Shown one piece after another: positions 9,237-17,167 of a stretch of DNA of 64,000 nucleotides. The DNA comes from Jannaschia sp. CCS1 (lineage in GTDB: Bacteria > Pseudomonadota > Alphaproteobacteria > Rhodobacterales > Rhodobacteraceae), in contig NC_007802.1 of assembly GCF_000013565.1 (NCBI RefSeq), forward strand, positions 868,001-932,000, given 5' to 3'. Made by a program: the position numbers and the translations under genes. The notes beneath the pieces were generated by a model that searched no databases, was not told where the DNA came from, and was given only the letters and a program-made list of their open reading frames with translations. Numbering within the stretch: the first letter of the stretch is position 1; each line of letters begins with the position of its first letter.

Positions 9237-9701
9237 TTATTGGCCCATCAGGCGACCCATGATGGCGGGATCCATCATCGCCTGCATCAGGCCGCTTTCC
9301 TGCATCCGGCGCATGGCGATTTCCGCAGATCCGCAGTCCTGACCGGTGCGGGCGGCGAAATCGGTGCTGATCGGGACGGGCGTTGCGGTGGCCATCTGCT
9401 CCATGGACGTGATCGGGGTTGTGGCGAATTCTTCCATCGCGTCGAGGTATTCGGTGACGGCAGCATCCCCCCCCTCGGACCGCATGGCATCGAGGGTGCA
9501 GGTCGCGGCGGCGCGCAACTCCGCATCCCAACTCCAGTCGGGCATGGCGGAGGCCAGTTCGGGCGCGCGGGAGGTCAGGAAGGCCTCCAGGTTGCCCCCG
9601 GCAGCAACAGTAGCGGTTTCCAGCCGATCCAGCTCGGACTGGGCGACGACCGGGGCGGCAAGAAGGGTGAGGGTGGCGGTAAGGAAGGCTATTTTGCGCA
9701 T
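9237..9701 (-). CDS. Small secreted protein, member 1 of a three-paralogue family
   Basis: 154 aa with signal peptide (MRKIAFLTATLTLLAAPVVAQ) and predicted periplasmic mature part. I prefer the ATG at 9701 over the one at 9710 because AGGA lies eight bases upstream of it. After the signal, the mature start S-E-L-D-R-L-E, a Trp-containing segment about residue 55, a single Cys near 69 (A-A-T-C-T-L-D) and a late Cys-Gly pair (Q-D-C-G-S) followed by M-x-x-M-x-x-S-G-L-M-Q match the products of 13038-13487 and 13484-13939. No known domain. The two conserved Cys suggest one disulphide. Confidence 0.72.
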   Translation of the reverse strand: MRKIAFLTATLTLLAAPVVAQSELDRLETATVAAGGNLEAFLTSRAPELASAMPDWSWDAELRAAATCTLDAMRSEGGDAAVTEYLDAMEEFATTPITSMEQMATATPVPISTDFAARTGQDCGSAEIAMRRMQESGLMQAMMDPAIMGRLMGQ

Positions 9702-10177
9702 GGCATACATCCTGTGAGGGTGAAATCTCGCGCCAGAATGCCGGGGATGTGCGCCCGTGCCAAGGACAGGAAAACCCTAGTGGACCGCGCCTGGGATGCG
9801 TCCCGTGGGATGTATCAACGCCTGTTGCGGGATGGCGCATAGCCGCGCGGCCGGGGACGCGAGACCTAAGGTGACGTGAGGTCATGGACGGGTCTCTCCG
9901 CGAGTGTGCGGGAGTATGCCGCCGCGGGTCGGCCTGCCCGGCAAATCTCTGCCACCCGTCTGGCCCGAGAGCGGGGCGCAATAGAGCCTGTGTGGCAAGC
10001 AAAGAATCGCCAAAACGGCTCGAAACTTAATTCGATGTTTAGGTTTTGGATGTTCGTTGATTTCGTCATGGTGAAGGTGTGCCTCTCGATTTGCAAAAGT
10101 ACATTGTCCTTCGCATACCTTCGACCTAAACTATAAATGAGCATGAAAATGCATCAAATCAAACTGAAGGATACACG
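9702..10177. other. 476-base region without a supported gene, AT-rich at its right end
   Basis: No gene is supported here. A short plus-strand reading frame at 9876-10136 has no ribosome site and no recognisable protein. From about 9990 the base composition drops sharply in GC relative to the surroundings. A possible promoter for the next gene is TTGTCC (10104-10109), 17-base spacer, TAAACT (10127-10132); AAGGA lies just before the ATG at 10178. Confidence 0.5.
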
Positions 10178-10441
10178 ATGAAACTCACAGGTCTTTCCCT
10201 AACGGCCCTTACGCTGGTGCTTGCTGGCCCTGCTTTTGCCGCCGGCCACTGTGGTTCCGAGATGACTACGGACGCTGACGGTGAATGCGTCATGGTCGAG
10301 ACGACGGAAACCCCAATGACGATGACCGTCCCAAGCGAAGACAATCCCGGCGAGACCACTGAAGTTGAAGTTGAAGCAACGACCGAGCCTGCGGACGACC
10401 CCGATGACGGCGCACCGGCCGAAGCTCCTGAAATTCAATAA
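10178..10441 (+). CDS. Small acidic secreted protein, 87 aa
   Basis: Signal peptide MKLTGLSLTALTLVLAGPAFA, then a 66-residue mature segment dominated by Glu, Asp, Thr and Pro (for example T-E-V-E-V-E-A-T-T-E-P) with two Cys near the new N-terminus. It looks disordered and strongly acidic, with no known domain. AAGGAT with a short spacer precedes the ATG. It sits at the edge of an AT-rich stretch and faces the patatin gene tail-to-tail. Function unknown. Confidence 0.7.
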   Translation: MKLTGLSLTALTLVLAGPAFAAGHCGSEMTTDADGECVMVETTETPMTMTVPSEDNPGETTEVEVEATTEPADDPDDGAPAEAPEIQ

Positions 10442-10464
10442 ACTGATGACCAGGCGATAATCTG

Positions 10465-12258
10465 CTACACTATTGAGCGAAGGGCAGCCATGGCGGTATC
10501 GCTGTCGTTGCCCTTCTCCGCAAAGACCCCAAGCGCATGTTTGTAGGCCATCTCGTAGAACAGCTTGTGCTGGTTCCAGGCGAGAAAGCCCGCGCCTTTC
10601 AGGCCGGGGGGCCGGATCATCAGATCGTGGGGAGCGAGATCGGCAAGCATCTCGGACTGGCCCACCAAAAGTGAGCGCATCACCGTCGAAATGACACCCG
10701 GAACGCGCGGCGGCGTCTTGGCGAAGGGGTTGATCGTCTGGCGCAACAGCTCTCCGCGACCGGGCAGGCTCGCGTAATCCACATGAACGATCTTGTTGGT
10801 GGCCTTTTGGACATTGACCACGACGTTGGGGCCGGTTTTCAGCCCATGCATCGTGCGGAACGGCATGTTGTCGATACAGCCCCCATCCACAAGCATCCGC
10901 CCATCGCGCGCAAAGAAGGGAGGCAGGACGCCGGGAATGGCAGACGAGGCGCGGATCGCTTCCCACAACGGACCACGCCGGATCACGGTTTTGTCCATCG
11001 CGGACAGGTCTGCTGCGACGGCATAGTAGGGGATCCACAGATCTTCGATCGGCTCTTCGCCGAAATGCTCCATCAATGCGCCATCAAGCACTTTGTGATC
11101 GAGGAAGGCAAACCGTGGCACGGTGATTTTGCGCATCGCGCCGGAACGGACGAAGATCTGCTCCACCCTGGGGCCGATTTCCTCAGCCGGAACACCCAAC
11201 GCAATCGCGCCGCCCATGGCAGAGCCCACGGAGGTGCCGCCGACGATATCGACGGGTAGCCCCATCTCATTCATCGCACGGTAGACGCCCACATGGGCCA
11301 CGCCGAAGGCACCGCCACCGGACAGCACAAGTCCCACGGCGCGGCCCGACAGGAACCGGCCCAAACGCGCGATGTCGCCATCACCGCCCGTCAGCGCCAC
11401 GTGATGGTGCAGGAACACCGGCCGGGTATCGAGCCATCGCCCGGTGCCTGGCGCCTTTTGCATCCGATGGGGGTGCAACAGGACAAGGCGACGTTGCTGC
11501 TCCGGCAGGATTTGCAGGGCGAAGGCCTCCAGCTCGGACGGGTCCTGATAGTTCACGGCTTGGGCCACGATCACGGCCTGATCGGCTTGTTTCAGCGCGG
11601 CCCGGGACCAGTCGCTGGCGTCGGGATTGGCGACGAATAGAACGATTTGCGCGTTTTGTTCCTGGGTGTTGAGCCAGGCGATGGCGTCTGAGGTGGTGGG
11701 ATCGGCACGCTCCCCCAGAGCCTCCCGGAAGGCGGCCTCGGTCACGAGAGCGACGGAATGATGCGCCTCTATCGCGCGGGTAAGGTCGGGCACGAACCGC
11801 TCGGGCAGGGGAGCACCCGCAGCGGGCAGGATGCAGAAGGTGCGCGCTGGCGGGCGGCCCGGATCAGGCGTGACGCGGGCGGATGTTTTGGCCAGACGGT
11901 CGGCCAGTTCTGCGGCCATGGCTTGCGGCAGGCCGTCAACCTCGGCGCAGAGCGCATCGTAGGCGGGCCGATCAATGCGGTAGACGATGCTGTCACGGGC
12001 GGCGACGACGTCTGCCGTGCGGGGGGAGCCTGTTAGAAAGGCGATCTCTCCGATCACCGAGCCTGCGCCGATTTCGGCCAGATCCACGCCGTCCCGCTCC
12101 ACCCGGAAGCGGCCCGAGAAGACCAGATACATCGCCTCGGCGTCTGAGCCTGCGGTGATCATCTTGTGGCCCCGTTCCACGGGCGTCTGGGACAGCCGCG
12201 CGAATGCGGGGCCTTGCAGAATTTTGAACAGGCCTTCGGGCGCAAAATCGCTTTGCAT
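10465..12258 (-). CDS. Patatin-like phospholipase with N-terminal cyclic-nucleotide-binding domain
   Basis: 597 aa. Residues about 20-115 form a cNMP-binding beta roll including I-G-E-I-A-F-L-T-G-S-P-R-T-A, the phosphate-binding cassette consensus. Residues about 135-300 form a linker domain typical of bacterial NTE (neuropathy target esterase) relatives. The patatin domain starts near 305: oxyanion loop GGGAFG (314-319), nucleophile Ser343 in G-T-S-V-G and Asp458 in D-G-G. The pattern matches membrane-associated lysophospholipases whose activity may respond to cyclic nucleotides. Monocistronic. Both catalytic and nucleotide-binding signatures look intact. Confidence 0.92.
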   Translation of the reverse strand: MQSDFAPEGLFKILQGPAFARLSQTPVERGHKMITAGSDAEAMYLVFSGRFRVERDGVDLAEIGAGSVIGEIAFLTGSPRTADVVAARDSIVYRIDRPAYDALCAEVDGLPQAMAAELADRLAKTSARVTPDPGRPPARTFCILPAAGAPLPERFVPDLTRAIEAHHSVALVTEAAFREALGERADPTTSDAIAWLNTQEQNAQIVLFVANPDASDWSRAALKQADQAVIVAQAVNYQDPSELEAFALQILPEQQRRLVLLHPHRMQKAPGTGRWLDTRPVFLHHHVALTGGDGDIARLGRFLSGRAVGLVLSGGGAFGVAHVGVYRAMNEMGLPVDIVGGTSVGSAMGGAIALGVPAEEIGPRVEQIFVRSGAMRKITVPRFAFLDHKVLDGALMEHFGEEPIEDLWIPYYAVAADLSAMDKTVIRRGPLWEAIRASSAIPGVLPPFFARDGRMLVDGGCIDNMPFRTMHGLKTGPNVVVNVQKATNKIVHVDYASLPGRGELLRQTINPFAKTPPRVPGVISTVMRSLLVGQSEMLADLAPHDLMIRPPGLKGAGFLAWNQHKLFYEMAYKHALGVFAEKGNDSDTAMAALRSIV

Positions 12259-12363
12259 CAGGGATCTTTCCGGTCTTCACGTCTGGTCTGGACCCGCGCA
12301 CATCGTGCGGGCGAGTTGATTAACGTGACTTACCACCGGATTACAGGAAAGCGAAACGTGTGT

Positions 12364-13038
12364 TTACGTCACGTCCGAAGCGGCGGAACGGGTCGCGCGG
12401 AGGAGCAGGTTGTTGGCAGGCATGGCCTGCGGCGGGGCGGGGGTGAGGCCAGCTGCGCGCCAGATGTCCATCACCCAAGCCAGGTCCTTGTACCCCGCGC
12501 CGGGGTTTTCGACCTTGAGGCGGGCGTCAAACGCCGCATCGCCCTCGGACGTGGTCTTGCCGTCGCGCAGGAACGGCCCGTAGACCAATGCGCACCCACC
12601 TGGGGCCAGGGCATGGGCCATCTCTGTCAGGCAGATTTTCGCCGCCGCATCGGGGACAAGGTGCAGGAGGTTGGCGAGGAAGATTATGTCAAAGGGATCG
12701 TGCTGCGCCGCCCACCCGGGCGCGCAAGCATCCAGATGGATCGGAGCGGCGATGTTGGGCGCAGGTTCCGCCGCCATCCAGGCGGCGATGGACGCGCGGC
12801 GATCCGGGTCGGGGTCCGTGGGCTGCCAGTGCAAGCCCGGCATCGCAGGGGCAAAGCGGATGACGTGCTGGCCGGTGCCGGACGCGATTTCCAACGCGCG
12901 ACCGTCTGGCGCGAGTGTGGTCAAGGCCGCCGTCAACGCATCGCGGTTGCGCAGGGCGGCGGGCGCGTCAAGCCGTCCGTCATCATAGGCGGGCGCACTG
13001 GCATAGGCCGACGGCTCCCCCTTGGCGCGGTGGGCCAT
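12364..13038 (-). CDS. DUF938 SAM-dependent methyltransferase-like protein
   Basis: 224 aa. The glycine-rich SAM loop L-E-I-A-S-G-T-G-Q-H is at about residues 49-58, and F-D-I-I-F-L-A-N-L-L-H-L near 116-127 is characteristic of DUF938. The acceptor is unknown for the family. Its ATG overlaps by one base (TGATG) the stop of the small secreted-protein gene at 13038-13487, so it is the last gene of a three-gene operon that pairs a cytosolic methyltransferase with two secreted proteins. Confidence 0.88.
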   Translation of the reverse strand: MAHRAKGEPSAYASAPAYDDGRLDAPAALRNRDALTAALTTLAPDGRALEIASGTGQHVIRFAPAMPGLHWQPTDPDPDRRASIAAWMAAEPAPNIAAPIHLDACAPGWAAQHDPFDIIFLANLLHLVPDAAAKICLTEMAHALAPGGCALVYGPFLRDGKTTSEGDAAFDARLKVENPGAGYKDLAWVMDIWRAAGLTPAPPQAMPANNLLLRATRSAASDVT

Positions 13039-13487
13039 CAGCCGTCCTGCATCAGGATCTGAAGCGCGCCGGATGAGGACATGTGGGTCATGAACGCCTC
13101 CATCATGCCGCAGCCCGCGACGATCTCGGCGGCCTGCTCATCGCTGAGGCCTTCGGGGTTTTCGATCTCGGCCCCGCCATTCAGGATCTCTTCCGGGGTC
13201 ACGGTTGCCAGCTGGTCCTCCATCGCGGTGACCATCTCGGCCATGGCAGGCTCGCCCGCGCGCTCCAGAAACCCGTCATACATGCATTGGTAAGCCGTTC
13301 GCAGGCCGTCGGACCATTCCGCCGTCGGCATATTGCCTTCCAACGCAGGGGTTTGGGCGACCATCGCATCAAACATCATACCGTTCATGGTGACGGCGAC
13401 AGCCTCCAACCGCTCAAACGTGGATTGAGCGGAGACGGGCAGGGCGAGGGACATCAGGGTTGCCGCAAGCGCAGTTGCGCGGATCAT
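13038..13487 (-). CDS. Small secreted protein, member 2 of a three-paralogue family
   Basis: 149 aa. Signal peptide MIRATALAATLMSLALPVSAQ is followed by S-T-F-E-R-L-E. It has the shared Trp (A-E-W), a Cys in A-Y-Q-C-M-Y-D, the late C-G pair in V-A-G-C-G-M-M, and a C-terminal M-x-x-x-x-S-S-G-A-L-Q segment. Start at 13487 lies in an ATGA overlap with the stop of member 3. Longer in-frame openings reach into the upstream gene and are shadows. Function unknown; export and disulphide formation are inferred. Confidence 0.78.
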   Translation of the reverse strand: MIRATALAATLMSLALPVSAQSTFERLEAVAVTMNGMMFDAMVAQTPALEGNMPTAEWSDGLRTAYQCMYDGFLERAGEPAMAEMVTAMEDQLATVTPEEILNGGAEIENPEGLSDEQAAEIVAGCGMMEAFMTHMSSSGALQILMQDG

Positions 13488-13939
13488 TGGTTTTGCAGCG
13501 CCTGCATCGCGCCCGATTCCGCAAGCCGTTGCATTTGCAGCTCCAGCAGGCCGCAATCGGTGTTGATCTGCTGCACCTCGGACGCGGTCAGACCCTCGGG
13601 CACGCCAGCCTCGAATGTGCCGTCCAGAAGGTCGGACGGTCGGGCAGACGCGATGGAGGCTTCCAGCTCCGACAGCATCGCCGCAACCCCATCTTCGCCC
13701 ACGGCCCGGTTGTACCGACGCAGGGCGCAGCGGCCCGCACGACGCTCGGGGCGGCCCCAATCGGCGGCAGGCAAGAGGCCGTTCAGAACCGGATATTGCT
13801 CGGCAAGACCCTGGTAGGTGAGGGTCGTCATCTGCTCGCTGAGCGCCTCGAACCGATCAAGTTGCGATTGAGCCGAGGCGGCGAGGGGCAGGGTCATGAG
13901 CAGGGCGGTCACGCCTACGCGCAGGATATAGCGGGGCAT
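13484..13939 (-). CDS. Small secreted protein, member 3 of a three-paralogue family
   Basis: 151 aa, first gene of the operon 13939-12364. Signal peptide MPRYILRVGVTALLMTLPLAASAQ, then S-Q-L-D-R-F-E, Trp at about 58 (A-D-W), Cys in A-G-R-C-A-L-R, C-G pair in T-D-C-G-L-L and a C-terminal M-x-R-L-A-E-S-G-A-M-Q. The start at 13939 is set by GGAG six bases upstream. Adjacent member 2 is clearly homologous, so this is a tandem duplication with substantial divergence. Confidence 0.78.
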   Translation of the reverse strand: MPRYILRVGVTALLMTLPLAASAQSQLDRFEALSEQMTTLTYQGLAEQYPVLNGLLPAADWGRPERRAGRCALRRYNRAVGEDGVAAMLSELEASIASARPSDLLDGTFEAGVPEGLTASEVQQINTDCGLLELQMQRLAESGAMQALQNQ

Positions 13940-14076
13940 ATGGTTCTCCGAAAAGTGGTTTGGAAATAGAATAGGGCCTCTGGCGGGGAGTTCCAAGTTC
14001 GGGGTTTCCGCACCTTTTAATCGGGCTGGGCAGAATCACGGATCGCACGGCCTGATCCGGTCACGCGGCAAGTCGG

Positions 14077-15150
14077 TCAAAAGCGCGATGGAGACAGGGC
14101 CTTTACCGTCGCGGGATCAAGGGTGGACGGTGCACCCGAGACGAGATCGGCCAATAGCTGACTGGCCGCAGGGGCCGTCTGAAACCCATAGCCGCCCTGG
14201 CCCGCGAACCACAAAACCGACGGGTCCGTGCGGTCCGGTCCGATCACCAAGCAGCGGTCCGGGGCGAAGGTCCTGAGGCCCGCCCAGGAGGATGTGACGC
14301 GCGTGACCTCTTCGGTGACGAAGGGCTGGTAGCGGGCGATCCCTTCCGCCAGCACCATGTCATCGGCATAGGCATCGTGTGGCGCGGCCGGGTCTTCTTC
14401 GGCCGGAGATACCAGCCAGGCGCCCGCGTCGGGTTTGGCATACCAGCTTTCCCCCGCACCGATGATCATCGGCCAGGCAGAGACATCGTGTCCCCGCGGG
14501 GCGGGCATTCGCGCCATGGAGCGGCGCTTGGGCGTCAGGCCGATGGGCGCAATGCCCGCCATCCGCGCGATGTCGTCGGCCCAGGCCCCCGCCGCATTGA
14601 CGATGATGCGCGCGTGAAAACTGTGATCCCGGGTCTCCACCGTCCAGCCCTGCGGCGTTTTGGTGAGGCCGAGGACGGTTGCGCCGGTCTCCACCGCGCC
14701 ATTGGTCCGGATCTGGCGGGCGTAGTGCTGGACCATGCGGTCGGTGTCGATATCCCAGGCCGCCGCGTGGTGGGCTGCGCGGGTGATATGATCGGCGTTG
14801 AGGATCGGGATCATGTCCTGGGCGTCGGCGATGGAAATCTCGGCCAGATCCATCGTCTTGATGTCGCGGGCCAGCGCCGCGTCCTCTCCGGGTCCCGCGA
14901 GGATGAGCAGGCCGCGGGGCGACAGGACACCGCCGCCAAGCGTGCGCAACGCGGTGGCCGAGGCATGGCTGAGATCCACCGTGACGGGATGCCCGTAATT
15001 CGGCTCAAACAGCGCGGCAGATCGGCCCGAGGCGTGATAGGCCAACGCGCTTTCAGCCTCCAACAGGCAGGTGGTGCCGAGGCGCGAGAGAGCCGCCCCG
15101 GCGGATGTGCCGGCAATTCCACCGCCGATGATCAGAAAATCGTAAGTCAT
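14077..15150 (-). CDS. FAD-dependent D-amino-acid dehydrogenase, D-arginine dehydrogenase (DauA)-like
   Basis: 357 aa. FAD motif GGGIAG (residues 9-14) and Y-H-A-S-G-R-S-A-A with His39. Several blocks recall Pseudomonas aeruginosa DauA: V-N-A-A-G-A-W, L-x-P-K-R-R-S, Y-x-K-P-D-A-G-x-x-L-x-S-P-A, W-A-G-L-R-x-F and G-Q-G-G-Y-G-x-Q-T. DauA oxidises D-arginine and other basic D-amino acids to the 2-keto acid and ammonia. The start at 15150 places the FAD motif near the N-terminus as expected; an upstream in-frame start would add a non-homologous tail. The exact substrate is inferred, and a partner DauB-like dehydrogenase is not adjacent. Confidence 0.82.
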   Translation of the reverse strand: MTYDFLIIGGGIAGTSAGAALSRLGTTCLLEAESALAYHASGRSAALFEPNYGHPVTVDLSHASATALRTLGGGVLSPRGLLILAGPGEDAALARDIKTMDLAEISIADAQDMIPILNADHITRAAHHAAAWDIDTDRMVQHYARQIRTNGAVETGATVLGLTKTPQGWTVETRDHSFHARIIVNAAGAWADDIARMAGIAPIGLTPKRRSMARMPAPRGHDVSAWPMIIGAGESWYAKPDAGAWLVSPAEEDPAAPHDAYADDMVLAEGIARYQPFVTEEVTRVTSSWAGLRTFAPDRCLVIGPDRTDPSVLWFAGQGGYGFQTAPAASQLLADLVSGAPSTLDPATVKALSPSRF

Positions 15151-15277
15151 GGGGCGAACGCTATGGGGGCCGGCACGCCGAGACAAGTTGGGAACGGGAG
15201 GTCTCAATCACAGAGGCGCATACGCAGCCCGTCCGCCATCCCAGACAGCAGGTGCCCGTCCCTCTGAGCGTTGCCTT

Positions 15278-15305
15278 AATTCGCCGCGCGATTGCGCGAA
15301 TTTTT
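15278..15305 (+). terminator. Terminator-like hairpin in a divergent intergenic region
   Basis: AATTCGC (15278-15284), an 11-base GC-rich loop that can itself pair, then GCGAATT (15296-15302) running into a T tract. It would stop plus-strand transcription ahead of the VPLPA-CTERM gene, so it may be an attenuator, the end of a short transcript, or chance. Confidence 0.35.
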
Positions 15306-15416
15306 CACAATTCTATGCCAATAGTGCCGCGTTTTCACGTCAAACCCCAGCCAAACGCAATCTTGCCGGGGCCTGCGCTGCCACGTTGATCCGGCCTGAG
15401 ACACCTGGGATCTGCC

Positions 15417-16010
15417 ATGAACCACTCACGTCTTGCCTCACTGGCCACCTGTGCCGCGCTTCTCATCGCCCCGATGGCGCAGGCCGTCACATATTCCAAC
15501 ATCTCGGGCGTTGTGCACGAGAACCTTGTGCCGTCCAGCGCGCCCGACGCCGCGCCCGGTCAGGTTTTGGGCGACTGGGGCACCGACCCCAATCGCGTGA
15601 CGTTGGAGATCGTGGGCGACACGACGATCTACGGCGGGCTTGTCCACGCCAATACCGCGCGCAATCAATACCTTGATGCGTGGACAATGGATTTCGGGAC
15701 CGACATCTATGACGTCTCGTTCTCTTGGATCGGCAGCACTGGCGGCCGCTACACGCCGTTTGACGGATCCTTCGCCGTGAATGGTGCGTCGACCGATGTG
15801 GGTTCGCAGGGCATGTTGACCTACGCTGACCTGACCGGTCGCGTGACCTTCATCTTTAATCCGATCCATGGCCAATCCGCCCCGCGAGAGCAGGCCCGCT
15901 GGATTCTTGAGGCCCGCCAGATTTCGCCCGTCCCACTGCCCGCCGGGGGGCTGCTCTTGGCCGGTGCGTTGGGGGCCGCGGCTCTGGCCCGCCGCAAACA
16001 CCGGACCTAA
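15417..16010 (+). CDS. VPLPA-CTERM sorting-domain protein, 197 aa
   Basis: Signal peptide (MNHSRLASLATCAALLIAPMAQA) and a C-terminal tripartite sorting signal: V-P-L-P-A-G-G, a hydrophobic stretch (L-L-L-A-G-A-L-G-A-A-A-L) and a basic tail A-R-R-K-H-R-T. This is the VPLPA-CTERM variant of PEP-CTERM, processed by a dedicated exosortase at the inner membrane. The body is beta-rich without a named domain. A second such protein is encoded at 31629-32339; no exosortase was seen in the window. A strong terminator follows 20 bases after the stop. Confidence 0.85.
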   Translation: MNHSRLASLATCAALLIAPMAQAVTYSNISGVVHENLVPSSAPDAAPGQVLGDWGTDPNRVTLEIVGDTTIYGGLVHANTARNQYLDAWTMDFGTDIYDVSFSWIGSTGGRYTPFDGSFAVNGASTDVGSQGMLTYADLTGRVTFIFNPIHGQSAPREQARWILEARQISPVPLPAGGLLLAGALGAAALARRKHRT

Positions 16011-16030
16011 CGCGTCCCAATCGCCATAAG

Positions 16031-16060
16031 AAAGGCCCGCTGGATGATCAGCGGGCCTTT
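16031..16060. terminator. Bidirectional intrinsic terminator between convergent genes
   Basis: Perfect 12-base stem AAAGGCCCGCTG / CAGCGGGCCTTT around loop GATGAT, followed by further T residues on the plus strand and preceded by A residues that give U on the minus strand. It can end both the VPLPA-CTERM gene and the long purine operon. Confidence 0.92.
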
Positions 16061-16084
16061 TTCGTTGCCGTGCCGAAGACGCGA

Positions 16085-17167
16085 TCAGTTCGGGATTTCG
16101 CCCGTGATCCCTTCCACATAGAAGTCCATGCCCGCAAGCGTACCGTCATCGGCGACCTCGCCATCGGCCAGCCATGCGGTGCCGTCCTGCCGGTTGATCG
16201 GGCCGGTGAAGGGGTGGTACGTGCCGCTCTGCATCCCTTCCATCAGGTCCAGCGCCGAGGCGCGCACCTCTTCCGGGATCGCATCGGTCATCTCGCCGAT
16301 CACGACCATGCCTTCGGTCATGCCTTCCCAGGTGTCGGATTGCGCCCAGGTGCCCTCCATCGCCTCACCGACGCGGCGAACGTAGTAGGGGCCCCAATTG
16401 TCGATGATCGACGAGATCCGCGGCGTGGGCGCGAACTGGATCATGTCAGAGGCCTGGCCGAAGGTGTAGACATTGCCCGCTTCCTGGGCCGCGGCCTGCG
16501 GTGCGGTGCTGTCGGTGTGCTGCATGATCACGTCTGCACCCGCATCAATCAGGGCCTGGGCGGCAGAGGCTTCTTCCGCCGGATCGAACCATGTGTAGAC
16601 CCAGATCACGCGGAACTCGACATCCGGGTTCACTTCGCGCGCGTGCAGATACGCGGCATTGATGCCCCGGATCACTTCGGGGATCGGATAGGATGCGATG
16701 TAGCCCACGATGTTGGATTCGGTCATCTGGCCCGCGATGTGGCCGATGACGGCGCGGCCCTGATAGAAGCGTGCCGAATAGGTCGACACGTTTTCATGTT
16801 CGCGCAGGTAGCCGGTGGCGTGTTCGAAATAGACGTCGGGGAACTGGCCCGCGACGGCATTTGTCGCTTCGCCATAGCCGAAGGAGGTGGTGAAGATCAT
16901 GTCCGCGCCGCCCAGAACCATGTTCTGAATGACGCGCTCGGCGTCCGCGCCCTCTGGCACACTTTCCGCGAAGACCGTTTCGACATCGTCGCCGAACGCC
17001 TCTTCCACGGCGAGACGGCCCTGATCGTGGGTCCAGGTCCAGCCGTAATCGCCAATTGGCCCGACATAGACAAACCCTATCTGGAACGGATCGTCTTGCG
17101 CGATCGCCGCCCCCGTCAGGCCCATGGCCAGCGCAGCACTGGTCATTAGTTTGGTGGTGAGTTTCAT
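16085..17167 (-). CDS. BMP family ABC transporter substrate-binding protein
   Basis: 360 aa periplasmic binding protein of the basic membrane protein (PnrA/Med) family, which mostly bind nucleosides or purines. Signal peptide MKLTTKLMTSAALAMGLTGAAIAQ; there is no lipobox Cys, so it is a soluble periplasmic protein. Typical segments include V-G-P-I-G-D-Y-G-W-T near the mature N-terminus, Y-L-A/H-A-R-E-V-N-P and V-I-M-Q-H-T-D-S-T. It is the last gene of the xdh-transporter operon, starting within an ATGA overlap with the channel gene, and ends just before a strong terminator. Next to xanthine dehydrogenase, a purine base or nucleoside ligand is inferred. Confidence 0.93.
   Translation of the reverse strand: MKLTTKLMTSAALAMGLTGAAIAQDDPFQIGFVYVGPIGDYGWTWTHDQGRLAVEEAFGDDVETVFAESVPEGADAERVIQNMVLGGADMIFTTSFGYGEATNAVAGQFPDVYFEHATGYLREHENVSTYSARFYQGRAVIGHIAGQMTESNIVGYIASYPIPEVIRGINAAYLHAREVNPDVEFRVIWVYTWFDPAEEASAAQALIDAGADVIMQHTDSTAPQAAAQEAGNVYTFGQASDMIQFAPTPRISSIIDNWGPYYVRRVGEAMEGTWAQSDTWEGMTEGMVVIGEMTDAIPEEVRASALDLMEGMQSGTYHPFTGPINRQDGTAWLADGEVADDGTLAGMDFYVEGITGEIPN

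Noticed and set aside
9876-10136. 86-codon plus-strand frame in the gene-free region
   Set aside because: No ribosome site, mixed composition changing halfway, no domain; spans the GC to AT transition.
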